Shown: positions 42,752 through 54,441 of the stretch, piece after piece
Numbering within the stretch: position 1 is the first letter of the stretch
Layout of the letters: the number at the start of each line of letters is the position of its first letter
Translations under genes and position numbers: made by a program
Notes under the pieces: model-generated
The model's database searches: none
What the model saw: only the letters and a program-made list of their open reading frames with translations
What the model was told of the DNA's origin: nothing
Source of the DNA: Collybia mongolica
Taxonomy: Eukaryota; Basidiomycota; Agaricomycetes; Agaricales; Clitocybaceae
DNA: 64,000 nucleotides
Direction of reading: 5' to 3'
NCBI GenBank assembly: GCA_013420905.1
Contig: JAAXNY010000016.1
Coordinates: forward strand, 248,001-312,000

Positions 42752-44470
42752 TGGATTGTTGGTTCACGGTATTGATTTAATGCTACGTTCGGCGTTTGAG
42801 GGGTCCAAGATATCCACCCACAATGAAGAAAACCCTGATACCTTACGGATGAGTTTACGATTGATTGGCGTTGCTCAAAGAGATTAAGCCATGAACGTCG
42901 TTCTGTAGAAGTGTTAAATATAGAAATACTTTTGTTAAAGCTACTCACCTTTTGGATTTCAACACAAAAGGTTACTCTCAATCCTCGGGTTGACTGTGTG
43001 GATAAGGTGGAAGAACGTGAGGAGAGGTGGGCACGAGGTTACGTTAGCCTGGTGCTGGTGGGGTCATCGGGTCTGACCCTTCTCTAAATAGTCACGCGAT
43101 CACAAGTCTCGGTACCGTGTGCTAGATACACTAAAGCATGGTGTTCATCACCAGCGCGCCCATTAGAAAGTACTGAATAATACACAGAGGCAACGACAAT
43201 TATGCCCATAGTGTAGACACGGATTCTGGAAAGACGGCTTTAACGTCTGGAGTATTTGGCGAGGAAGGCGCCAACGATTCCCTACACCTATGGTGTTGGG
43301 TGGCACGAGTATGATACTCTATATATCATGCTATTTAGGTTTTATGATTTAGTGAAGCAAAAATGATATGCAAGTACTATTGCCTGATTACGCACCTCAC
43401 GATTATATATCCGCCGCCGAAGGTTGTTGGACAGGTGGTTTGCAGACGATTTGTTATTCCTGGCTGGTCCCGTTGCCAGTACTCCAAGTTGTGGCCGAGC
43501 ACAACGTTCATTTTTATATAATCACGTGCCGTCAGAGTTCTCATCCGCGACTCAGGCCTCAGGTATGGGGTTTGTTCGCCACAATTGTGCACAGTTGCTT
43601 GCATCCCGCCCCTACCATCAACTACTTCATCTTTCGAACCTTCATATCATTGTCTCCATGTGCGCGCGTCACAGTACTACACACGTCCAAATATCAATTG
43701 CTTTTTATAGTGTAGCTGACGGCCCATAATTTGGGATTTATGTCTGGCTTCCGTAATAGCGACTCTCAGTCATTGACAGGTTTCTTATGGACCAACATCT
43801 GTACTTCTGCCCCAACCTTCACCCAATTGTTCTGATTCTGTGATATATAGAGTTTCTGGGTGGACTTACCTTGAACAGAGTAAGCGCCTCGAGTCTGATA
43901 TTTTTGTACCTCAACGTCTGCCAGCCTAGTGCGTCCAGCTATACCATGATTCCCCAAAGTAGTAATGTTCATCGAAGTTCATCACGGGCCGTTGCTCACA
44001 TCCCAATACTTACATCCCCGGACCACTCGTTGCTCACACCCATTCCTCGCGATCACGACGCTTCCCTGGGGTGGAGAGTCATTGTACTAGAGCCCTTCCT
44101 TTAACTGTTACCAGCGATTTCCTATTGGCTACCGCCGGTTGCTTCCCACATAACACTGAAAGAGTTTGTGGTGCTTGCTTTTCGTAGTCTCGTTCTATAC
44201 CTTATCATCACAAATTTAGACATGGAGCCGCCTTGTGGAGTCTATTCCTTTCCCATCGTCTACATGACCGGAGCATATAGATTCAATAATGGTTTCTCTC
44301 TGACTTTCATTCGCTGGCACAACACGACCTTTTCTCGATATGATACCTACAATGCGTCTGTTTAGGAGAGGAAGCGGACATTTGAAGATGTGACGATGGA
44401 AGTTTACACCCGATTGGTATAGAAAGAGAGAAGATGGAGATGCGTTTTCCGTAACCTGTGTTCTCGCGCC
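42752..44470. other. intergenic region containing a relic of repeat R
   Basis: At about 43520-43760 (plus) an eroded R copy is visible: atcacgtg, then ttcgccacaattg, cttgcatcccgcccctaccatc and a shortened match to the 3' half (gacggcccataatttgggat). Otherwise no gene. Confidence 0.55.
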
Positions 44471-45627
44471 TCAAGCGAAGCTCTGTCTGAGTGCTGTGAT
44501 TCGCGCAATAGCGGCATCAGATTCTGACCCATTTAATGACCCATTGCTGAGAGCGGTAGTCATAGCATCCACGATCGTTCGGCCTTGGCTCGCGCTCCTC
44601 CCAGCGGCCAAGATGAGATCCATTCCCGCATTTGCTGCAGTGATAGACCTCTGAGAATCTGTACCGAACGATACAAGTGAACCCGCCTCGATAGCGTCCG
44701 AGACTGTCACGCCAGTGAAGCCGAGACGTCCCCGAAGCTCACTCTTCAGCCAGAAAGGGCTCAGACCTGCTGGCAAACTATCGACGGATTTGTATACAGC
44801 TGTGATGGGCATTAGAAACAGACATTGATGAGAGGAAAGGGGTATCCGTACCCCATGAAGGCATGACGAGTTTGAGCCCGCCGTTAATGGCGTTTATATA
44901 CGGGACCTCATCGACGCTTCGGATTGTGGATAGGGTTAAGCCAAGGGTAACAGGCGTCACATCTGTGTTTTGATCATGGGTGGCAGCCCCAAGGCCCGGG
45001 AAATGCTTCGCTGTGGCAGCGACACCTCCAGCTTGCTGTGCCTTTATAAACGCTGTTCCGCACGTATCTACCAGTGTGGATGTATTCCCAAACGAACGTT
45101 GGTAGAAATCCTCAAAGTCTCCGGGCATACGATAGACGTCAAGCACTGGGGCAAGGTTGACGTTCATGCCATAGTTGAGCATGTTGCTCGCGCAGGCTGC
45201 CCCCTCTGAGCTTGACGTGGCTCCTGGATTAGACGAAAGCCCCATCTGTTTCGCGGATAGGACAGGCTCTCCCGGAAGGCGGCGCACTTGGCCACCTTCT
45301 TGGTCCGTCATAAGCAACAATGGAAGTCCAACTGGACTCCTCGCATTCGCCGCATTGATCTGTGACAGTACGTCAAGGAAGTCGGAGCCAATGTTCTCCC
45401 CGAAAAAGATAACGCCAGAAACCAGCCCTGCGCTGATGTTGTCCAGGAGGGACTGGGGAGGCGTGTCTCCGGGGCTACATGATGAGGAAAGAGTTAGAGC
45501 AGATACTAAAATTTGAAATCCATGTTCACTATGAATAGATCACCCGCATCCCAGCCTTTTGCGCCGTGGTTAGAGCATTTGCGAGTGCCGCAGAGAGACA
45601 CAGCGCGAGAGTGGTGGATAAAATCAT
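44471..45627 (-). CDS. secreted GH3 beta-N-acetylhexosaminidase-like enzyme (349 aa)
   Basis: Glycoside hydrolase family 3, NagZ-like catalytic domain; predicted to release N-acetylhexosamine residues. Exons 45530-45627, 44852-45474 and 44471-44799 (1050 nt). A signal peptide (MILSTTLALCLSAALANA) precedes RVIYSYPGDTPP. Motifs: LLLMTDQEGGQVRRLPG (substrate pocket), VNLAPVLDVY, ATAKHFPGLGAATHDQNTD (the KHFPG-H-D loop carrying the catalytic acid/base dyad) and FTGVTVSDAIEAG with the nucleophile Asp. Length and single-domain layout match bacterial/fungal NagZ-type GH3. Both introns (55 and 52 nt) restore family consensus at the joins. Confidence 0.9.
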
Positions 45628-48414
45628 TGCAGGGGTCGAAAATAGGTAAGTAATGCAACAGATGTGAAGCGACGACCATCCATCGTTTTATAGAACACTC
45701 GAATGCGGAGCAAGTCCTATTAATAACAAACCATCGGAAAGTTGAGTGGATGGAACGTATGGGAGTGTAATTCTCCACAACGCCGGGTATGTCATGAGAA
45801 CCATGATTCAAATGGAAATGAAGATTCGTCGCAGATATTTATCTGTGCATGTGCGACAAACTGTCGCATACGTGGCCAGGGCATATGGAAGGATTAACAC
45901 GAGACTTCTGAGATCACGTTTTCAAGGTCCTAATCATAGCTTCTTTGCGACGCTACCAACAGAATTCATCCCTGTGACCTCGTCCCAGTGCAAAGAACCT
46001 CCCAGTTCGCATAAATAGGAAGGGTGTAAGTAATAGTCCGAATTGTAGAATTATAGAGTAGACCACGTCACATATTGGAGATGCTGCCACCTCCGTCTAC
46101 CCTCCGCATGTCTACTTGTTCGTGGCCCCATAACTCTTCATGCACTTCTAGAAATATCAAAAAAAAGTTTCGTTTGGAGCTTGGTCCGCGGTACTCACCT
46201 CGCCAATTTAAGATCACTTATTCAACCTGTTCCTTGTCATGAACGACATATCCAATAAGCTCGCATTCTCTTGATGTGAACTTTTTGTCACATTGTCGGT
46301 ACTCTTATACCAGGATAATATCTATCATGGAGCAGGATACCAGATATCCGGGTCGGAGTCAAGTATTTTCAGATCAAAGTATATCAGGGCTCATATTGAA
46401 AATGGATACCGCGTTCGTAGCTAACGAAGCCATGTATAACCCATAAATATATGCCTATGAGAGTATGATTTAAATATTTGTTATCCAAGGATTACAATAA
46501 CTTACCCCCCAAAAAACTACTGAAAACCAGCAGAGTGCAACAAATCACAGTTTTCAAACGAGTGAGAGAACAGGGTAGGGGGATTTTGCGAAAACAAATT
46601 GCACAGCAGACAGAGTAGTTTATCGAGTTTTATAGTGGCCGTCCAAGGAAATGTCGGAAAGATACGAGCTGCGAAGTGCACTGAGAGATAGTTCGTTATG
46701 GTGCCAAGAATGTCGAGTTTCTCACCCCGTATGCAGCGCCCCAGAGACTTATGTAGCACAACGACTGTATCCTGCTAGGGGAAATCAGAGGATTGAGACG
46801 CTCAGAACTTGGCCTGCTTGTGAGGAAAACGTATTAAGTCCTGCGTTGAACGAGCTTCGCAGCTTGTGACCTGCTGTGCTTGAGGAGAAAGAGTGATGGA
46901 CGACAAGCGTTTGTAATCTTTGAGGCCAAACGGTGCCACACATTGGCAAATATGGCCTATCGATGACCCTTTCGTGGTCATCCGACGGACTCGGAGCGTT
47001 GGAGGACGTGCACCAACGTTTTCGCAGATGAACAAGCTCTGTCCCGTTTTTATTCTTCCGAAGGCATCATACTTTGACTTAGACCTCCCTGAGCGTTGAG
47101 TGCGTGGAACTCGACGATATAATCAACCTACAGACGAACGAGAGCGCTCTAGGTATCTCGGGTAGGTTTCTGACAATGCCAATATGTAAATGTTATGTTA
47201 GTGATAGGCCGGTGCTACCATTACCGGTCTACCAGAGTTCGAAGAATCGACATCATAAACAAAGTTTACGTTAATGCCTTGGCATGCGATGACTTGTTGG
47301 ATAGAAGAGTCAGGAGAAATTTCATTAGTCGATCAATCCCCATTACGATGTGCACAGATGAAAATACGATGTCTGGGGCTGGCCATCCGTGCCAGTTCTA
47401 CATATACTCGGCATTGATCCTCGGAATGAACGAGGAATCATTCGTCCCGCATTGTGCAATCTGCCGGAACAAAATAAGCACTGAAGAGCAAAGCTGTGCC
47501 GATGAATGAAAGACTATAATGGTGTTAATCTTTGCTAGAGAGGATATCATTAGAAGGGTGTCCTCCCTACACTTCACTGGATTTACCTAGGGTTCGCAGT
47601 CCACATGACAACTGTTGTGGTACCTGTAAGTGTACCTCCAGCGTGACACCCCATAAACCGCGTCCTAAAGACCGTTCGGCACTCCACGAGCCGGGAGATT
47701 ATGCAGAGGTACACGAGAGATCCGCGCCGCGGGTATGTGGAAGTGTGCTGCTGCGGTTTGGGCAATAGTAGCAACTGGGGTCTGCTGTGAATCTGTAGTC
47801 CCGCTTCGATCGTACTGCGATTCATCCTACGCTGATGTTATCGCGAATCGGGTTCTCCGCTTGAGCTTCGAAGCCTCAGCCTTGTCGGCATCAATTTCAT
47901 TCCGCATAAGTTCGAGATTAACGGGACAGTTTCTCGACTAACAACGACGCAGCAGTAACAGTGGTCTTCATCTCATGCCATACCCCGGATTTGTGACTGT
48001 GGAACCCGGTGCTTTGCCTCAGCCACTGGTAGCTGGCCTGGATGTGGAATGAATCGCGCGAGTGAGGCGTAGCTCGTCTATTTTCACATCGCGCTGGGTA
48101 TAACCTGTTTGCTAGACATGTTAGTATTGAGTATAATGCTAGGCACAGATGCCTGTGCCAGGAAACAGTCTAGTCACTGGGGTTCTCAGTCAACTGATGC
48201 AGACTTATTAGAAAAAGCCCCCTTACCGAAGAGCTATCATCCGTGCAACCATTGGAAGGGTATCCGAATCGAAAGTGGGTTCATATTTGTGAGACCTGAG
48301 GAGTTCATACCGCACATGTTTTGTGGATGCGATAGTGCGAATAATTATAAGTGGACAGGTAATACAAGTTGATGCAAATACAACCAGAGATGGAAAAATA
48401 AAATAAATGCACGT
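45628..48414. other. long intergenic region, possible minus-strand exon relics
   Basis: No gene can be supported. Near 47835-47945 the minus strand has a protein-like helix (VNLELMRNEIDADKAEASKL) after an acceptor-like TTAG, and near 48010-48075 another stretch (RDVKIDELRLTRAIHS). These may be two exons or remains of a gene. The rest shows only short frames. Confidence 0.3.
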
Positions 48415-48997
<583 letters not shown>

Positions 48998-49310
48998 TGT
49001 AATGTGGCGAGTGAGTGGTAGTGAGATTAGGAGAGGTGGGTGAGTTGGCAGGTGGTGATAGTCGAAGAAAGACGGGTGAAGTGTTGGGGCCGCCAGCACC
49101 GTTCAATATTTATATCGCAAATATATGATCATCACGTGTTGTATGGGGTCGTTTGTCACAATCAACAAAGACGCGTCGGAATTCAAAACAACGCCAAATT
49201 TACGCGTCTGTATATAACCGACTGTCAAATCTATTAATCACCCTCGTTACCCTTGCGTACCTTCGCCTTCTACCACCTCATTCTCGCTCAAAACCCTATA
49301 ACTTTTTGCA
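48998..49310. promoter_or_regulatory. shared divergent H2A-H2B promoter
   Basis: 313 bp between the two start codons. It contains TATTTATATCGC (about 49106-49117, for H2A on the minus strand), TGTATATAAC (about 49209-49218, for H2B) and atcacgtgttg (49130-49140, E-box-like). The bidirectional arrangement suits balanced S-phase expression of the dimer partners. Confidence 0.65.
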
Positions 49311-49858
49311 ATGGCTCCTAAACCCGCTTCTACTGCTGGCAAAGCCCCTGCCTCTACCGCTTCGAAAGCCCCAGCCAAGTCGACTGAGGGTGCTAAGGCA
49401 GCGAAAAAGACTTCAAAAGCCGCAGTACCCGCAGACGGAGAGAAGAAGAAGCGAAGAAAGGTACGAAAGGAGACGTACTCCTCTTATATCTACAAGGGTG
49501 AGCAAACTTCGTATCGATCTAGGACAGCTGATTTAAACGCGATATAGTCCTCAAGCAGGTCCACCCCGATACTGGTATCTCGAACAAAGCCATGGCTATC
49601 CTCAACAGCTTTGTCAACGATATCTTTGAGCGAATTGCCACAGAGGCATCAAGTGCGTTTATGTCATGTAACGCTTCCTATGCACAACTCAATTCAATAC
49701 CCACTCTAGAACTGGCTGCATATTCCAAAAAATCGACAATCTCATCACGAGAAATCCAAACATCTGTGCGACTGATCCTACCTGGAGAATTGGCCAAACA
49801 CGCCATCTCAGAAGGCACAAAATCAGTGACGAAGTTCTCGTCAGCGGGAGCCAAGTAG
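49311..49858 (+). CDS. htb1: histone H2B (146 aa)
   Basis: Core nucleosomal histone. Exons 49311-49497, 49548-49652 and 49710-49858 (441 nt). The basic Ala/Lys-rich N-terminal tail ([20 protein letters not shown]) is followed by [20 protein letters not shown], the histone fold [20 protein letters not shown] and [20 protein letters not shown], and the C-terminal helix [20 protein letters not shown]. The C-terminal lysine environment GTKSVTK matches the conserved H2B ubiquitination site. Both joins restore invariant residues. Confidence 0.97.
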
Positions 49859-50178
49859 AGCTTATTATTTCTATCTTATCTGTCTATCGTATGTCATGTC
49901 CTTGCCCCTTCATTCCAGTATTTTGACTTCTGATCCTGTCTACAGACTTCTCAATAGTGAGAAACCTACACGAGTCTAGTTTGTATACCAGTGTATTTGT
50001 AACTTATTTAATTGTATGGTCTTTCGCATCTCAAGCTTCAAGCTTGAACCGGAAGAGTGATATAAAGTGTTGTGGCGAATTCAGTGAGGTTGCTTGGTAT
50101 TCAATCTACTGTAAATTCTGTGATACGCCAAGGTCTAGTAATACGTCTATTTGTAAGTCGTCAGTACATGCTCTTTGT
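49859..50178. other. convergent 3' flanks of H2B and Arg7
   Basis: 320 bp with AT-rich stretches; no gene. Presumed transcript ends of both neighbours. Confidence 0.45.
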
Positions 50179-51787
50179 TCAGCTCCTATAATCTCCGTTG
50201 ATCCTAACGTATTCCTGCGATAAAAGACAGATTAGTTGCTTGACTCTTACTTGACTGATCAATGCTTACATAGCTGAAGTCGCATGTCCAGTACCTTGCT
50301 TCACCATCACCACTCAACCCAAGTTCGACTATTATCTCAAAGTCCTCCAAGCTTAAAATCTCTTTAGCACGAACTTCATCAACTTTTTCCGGCTCGCCAT
50401 TGATAAGGACAGGAAGGGAAGATGTGCCATCAGAAGGAACGAATGTCACGTTGACTTTAGAGGGATCAAGCACCGGGGGCGTAGATGTCGGAGTGGAGGG
50501 AGTGAGAGGCACCGAGCCCGTCGCAGCGAGAATGCGGCCCCAGCTTTTGCCCAAAAACTATCTGAGAATCCGGGCAAGGTGCAACATAGATATCACATAC
50601 TTTGCGTCTTCACCGTACAGAGCTGTCTTGACAAGCGCCGATGTCGATATCCGCGATGCGATGCTGTGTGCGTCTTTATAGGTCGGGGCTCCCTAGACAC
50701 AAGTTAGCCAGGCAAGACGTCGAACTGTTATAAGCCTTACCTTGACAGTGACGGTAACGAATTTTGTGGCACCCTCGCCATCTCTAACCACCAATTTCGC
50801 CAAATCGATTGCAAACTCAGTCAGTTCTTGTTTGAAGATATCATAACCCGCCTTGTCTGTTTCTTCGTCTATCTCCTTGACCTGTACACCGTTGGCAGAA
50901 GCCGCAGCACCATTTGCCAAAACCACTATTGTATCGTTGGTCGACATATCACCATCAATGCTGATTGAATTGAAACTCCTGTCGACGGCGTAGGTCAAGG
51001 CACTCTGGAGACTCCGAGGAGATACCGCCGCGTCCGTAAGAATGCAGCCCAGAAGTGTTGCGTGCAACTGCTTTGCAGCTGGGAAGGATGTCCCTGCGGG
51101 CCCCATATCAGGGTGAATCATACCAGCCCCCTTGTCCATGCCGGCCATCCGATACTCGACACCATTGATAGTAAAAACTCGAGAACGAAGTTTAGGGAAA
51201 GTGTCCGTCGTCATGAAAGCTTTTGCTGCACGCTCCCATGCTGGGAAGTCAGTGTTCAGGGTTCGAGTATCAGCGGAGAGGTTGGGTGCCTGTGAACGAA
51301 TGCCAGCGACGATTTTAGATATTGGCAGAGTTTGGCCGATGACACCAGTTGACATGACGAGAGTTTCGTGTTTGAATTTATGCATTGAAGGGGGTAGGAG
51401 AGCATCAGTTTCTTTGACCATGGCCCATGCATCGTCCATTCCCTGACGCCCTGTGACCGCATTGGCACACCCACTGTTCACCACTATCGCTCGAGCGCGA
51501 CCCCTGTTATCCTTCAAGATTTCTTCCGAAACGAGAACGGGTGCTGCTTTGAAGGCATTGCGGGTAAAGCAGGCGGCGGCAGCGGTTGGGTGCTCAGAAG
51601 TTGATATGATAACGCCTACATCGGGAACACCTGGAACTTTTTTTACACCAGCATGAAGGCCTGTAAGAAGGTATCCTGAGGGGAATGATGAAGATGGGAG
51701 CGGGCCATGGTGGTGGGCTTTGGAGGGAGTCGGTTTGATGGTGACCGTCGATGCCAGGCGCTTGAACATGACTCGGGATCCGGACAT
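50179..51787 (-). CDS. arg7: ArgJ-type glutamate N-acetyltransferase / ornithine acetyltransferase (482 aa), mitochondrial
   Basis: Carries out acetyl transfer between N2-acetylornithine and glutamate in the cyclic arginine pathway in the mitochondrial matrix. Exons 50741-51787, 50601-50692, 50270-50543 and 50179-50214 (1449 nt). An N-terminal Ser/Lys/Arg-rich presequence (MSGSRVMFKRLASTVTIKP) precedes PSGYLLTGLHAGVKK. Landmarks: NSGCANAVTGRQGMDDAWAM, STGVIGQTLP, and MDKGAGMIHPDM followed by LHATLLGCILTDAAVS, whose ATLL threonine is the autocleavage site and nucleophile. C-terminal landmarks are GEDANWGRILAATG and EYVRINGDYRS at the extreme end. All expected motifs are present. An upstream non-ATG extension to 51865 is rejected. 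Confidence 0.95.
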
Positions 51788-52875
51788 GGGTGAAGGTTTG
51801 GAGTCGGCCACACTTGTGAATCTTTCCCACTTATCTATTCTAGCAAAAATCACTCGGCAAATCAAAGCGGTTTATTGCTATTGGTACAGCAGTTAATATA
51901 AGCTATGACAGGAGCTGTGAATGTATTCCTGGACCAAGGAGTGCTGTGAGATAAGAACAGCACACATGTACGAATATTCAAGCACAGGTCTGGGAAATAT
52001 TGGAATTACGGTAGCACAAGGCTGGAAAAACACAACATTCCTTCTCCCATCGCTCCGTTACTCTGAAGATCGAAGAGGCACCTACAGAGTGCAACACGGT
52101 TGCTGCATCGATGGTAAGGTAATCCATGTGAGGAAAAAGATCACTTATAGGCACGGGGGTCGTCACGTGATGATAATAATAAAAAAGAAAAAGAGACCCT
52201 TTTCTTTCTCACTGCCTAGAAAACCTCACGTTCATGACAACTCACTAGTTCATTGCTGCTTACTCAGCGGGATATCGACGGCTGGTATGAGCCTACGTCG
52301 TTTGAGCATCATGCTGAAAGTCTGGCCCTCATACTCGGATCACCTCAAATTACCCAAGGGAAAACGCCACAGCCCCGGAGTGTAGTCCTCTGTTTTTGAT
52401 CTGAAACGGGATGGTATACGTAACCAACAATAGCGTTGGTTTACATATCCCGCATTCTCGCAAAAAGGCAAGTGCGTATCAAAGAAAGGGCGTGGCACCG
52501 TTACAGGGCCAGCAAACGCAGAAGCTCGCTGTGATTAGTGGAACGCAAAGCTAGACGAGTTGCACCAACATTTATTTGGTTTTTTTTTTTTAGCAAATGC
52601 GACGAACAATATTAATGGTATAGCACCTCCTTTCCCCGAAATCAAAGCTGGATTGATACTCCATAACGAACACTGCATCAGTGGAGTAGCTCATTGATGA
52701 GCTTGTACTCAGGTTAGCACTTATCGTACTTAAGGCGATTTCTTCCAGCCAAAAATCTCAATCAATTGTTCCCTTTATCAGCTCTGGTATGTCCTTCAAT
52801 CAAGTACATATCTGACCTACACCCCATCTCTGACTCCAAACCGCAGTGACTGAGCAGCTTAACTATCCAGTAACT
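51788..52875. other. intergenic, no gene seen
   Basis: Contains promoters of Arg7 (minus) and the secreted protein (plus). A T-run (52579-52592) and short frames only. An E-box-like cacgtg is at about 52164. Confidence 0.4.
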
Positions 52876-53235
52876 ATGAAGGCGCAATTTTCTACCCTCG
52901 CCTCGATCGTTCTTACGACGTTTCTCGCCGCACGCACCACAGTTGCCCAGAACAGCTGTACCGCCGTCGCCTACCTTGGTCAAAGGCCTGCTGCCGGTGG
53001 GAGCTGCACTGGCCAAGAGTTGGGTGACGCTTCCCAAAACGGCGCCGGATTTGGAGCATGTGAAGATGTTACTAACGGATCGTGCATTCTCACGGAGGTC
53101 TTCGAGGGCAACTGCGCCATTCACCTCTACTCTGACTTCGGTTGCGTCACGCCAGTCACGGGCGGTAATACTGTTATGTGTGGCCAACCAGCTGAGAATG
53201 TCAACTTCAATTCGTTCCAGGTTGAGTGTTGGTAA
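52876..53235 (+). CDS. small secreted cysteine-rich protein (119 aa)
   Basis: Signal peptide MKAQFSTLASIVLTTFLAAR followed by a mature domain with eight cysteines (NSC, GSC, GAC, GSC, GNC, FGC, VMC and VEC contexts), enough for four disulfides. The spacing does not match the hydrophobin CC pattern. No family is recognised; such proteins are abundant in mushroom secretomes. The start at 52876 was chosen over an upstream frame-compatible start because the signal peptide begins there. The stop directly overlaps a GTAAGT donor (TGTTG/GTAAGT); if that intron is used, the protein ends two residues differently, after VEC. Confidence 0.7.
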   Translation: MKAQFSTLASIVLTTFLAARTTVAQNSCTAVAYLGQRPAAGGSCTGQELGDASQNGAGFGACEDVTNGSCILTEVFEGNCAIHLYSDFGCVTPVTGGNTVMCGQPAENVNFNSFQVECW

Positions 53236-54441
53236 GTACTCAGTTTGTTTGTCCCATCATATCAACAGTACTCATCGACGCATCCCATTGTTTAGAATGC
53301 TGGATGTATTTCACGAAATCCTCCCTTTGATGCAAAGCGTAAAGTGGATCTATTCAGTTCCTGGACAGTCCACTACAATTATCATTTAATCTGAGTGTTC
53401 ATTTCAACCTCCGGTTCTTAGTATTTGAATAAGTGTCGTTTGGCTGAAGTCTCAAGATAAGCATTTGGTTGATAAGTATTCGATTTTGCTCACTTGATCA
53501 TCCACGTACGCGGTTAATGTCCTAGGTTTGAGGGCTTTGATGAGTTGTAATTGGCCACTCCCAACCGCAAGTCATCACGAGTGGCCACCTTGAACGACAC
53601 ACACAGGCCCTCTGTGCATCTCACTCCTTGCACACTCCAACGGCTTCAGAAAATGTACTTTTAGTGAAACTAATTGACCCGAAATTGGCGCACCCGACAG
53701 CCGGGATAAGTAAACAAAAATCATAAAGCGTGTACTACAACTCTCTCGGTTTACAAACCCCTGTCAATGACTTGGCTCTATTCACAGGGTTCGATAAATC
53801 TGGCATTGTTAGATATGATGACATCGTAGACATGGTCTATGATTTTGCCATTTCGCTCAAGGATTTCTGGCTCTCGATTTTGCCGCTGACCCATTCAACG
53901 CCACGGTTCCACACCCAGTCCCTCCAGTACCGTCACCATTGTCCGTGCGTATTACCTCTTCCCCCGCAAGTGAAAAGATAATTTCAAGAAAAATTCGACT
54001 TGGAAAGTGTGGTGGTTAGTTGTCACGTGATCGTCAGGAGTCGTCTAGACACTGACAGGGAAGGTTCTAGTTGAGATTCTAATCAAGATCCCGTGAAAGT
54101 CCCCCCGTGGGCCATCATGATCAGTCCGCCAATACCATCGAATCGACGTGCTTCTATTATGATACAGTTATTTCTTGAACTGTCAGCAAAGTGATCAATG
54201 AACCACAGCTGTCGTTCGGGGAAGACCGTTCTCGCCAACCAGATCCGGTTTCTCGTGATTTTATTCGTCCCATATGATTCTAATTGACCTTGTGCTCGTA
54301 CTAACTCATCACCTTCCACTGTCAAGATGAATGGTCACCAAATATTCTCACCGACCCTCGCTATAGCCTCCTCCTTTACTTAAAAGCGGCTTGCATGAGC
54401 CTTCATTGTCCCCACCCACGAATCCCCCTACCTGGATTGCG
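53236..54441. other. intergenic, no gene seen
   Basis: Short frames only on both strands. The region just before 54442 is the presumed promoter of the phosphodiesterase gene. Confidence 0.4.

Noticed and set aside
51788..51865. N-terminal extension of the Arg7 homologue
   Set aside because: The extension would start at a TTG; the ATG at 51787 gives a normal mitochondrial presequence.
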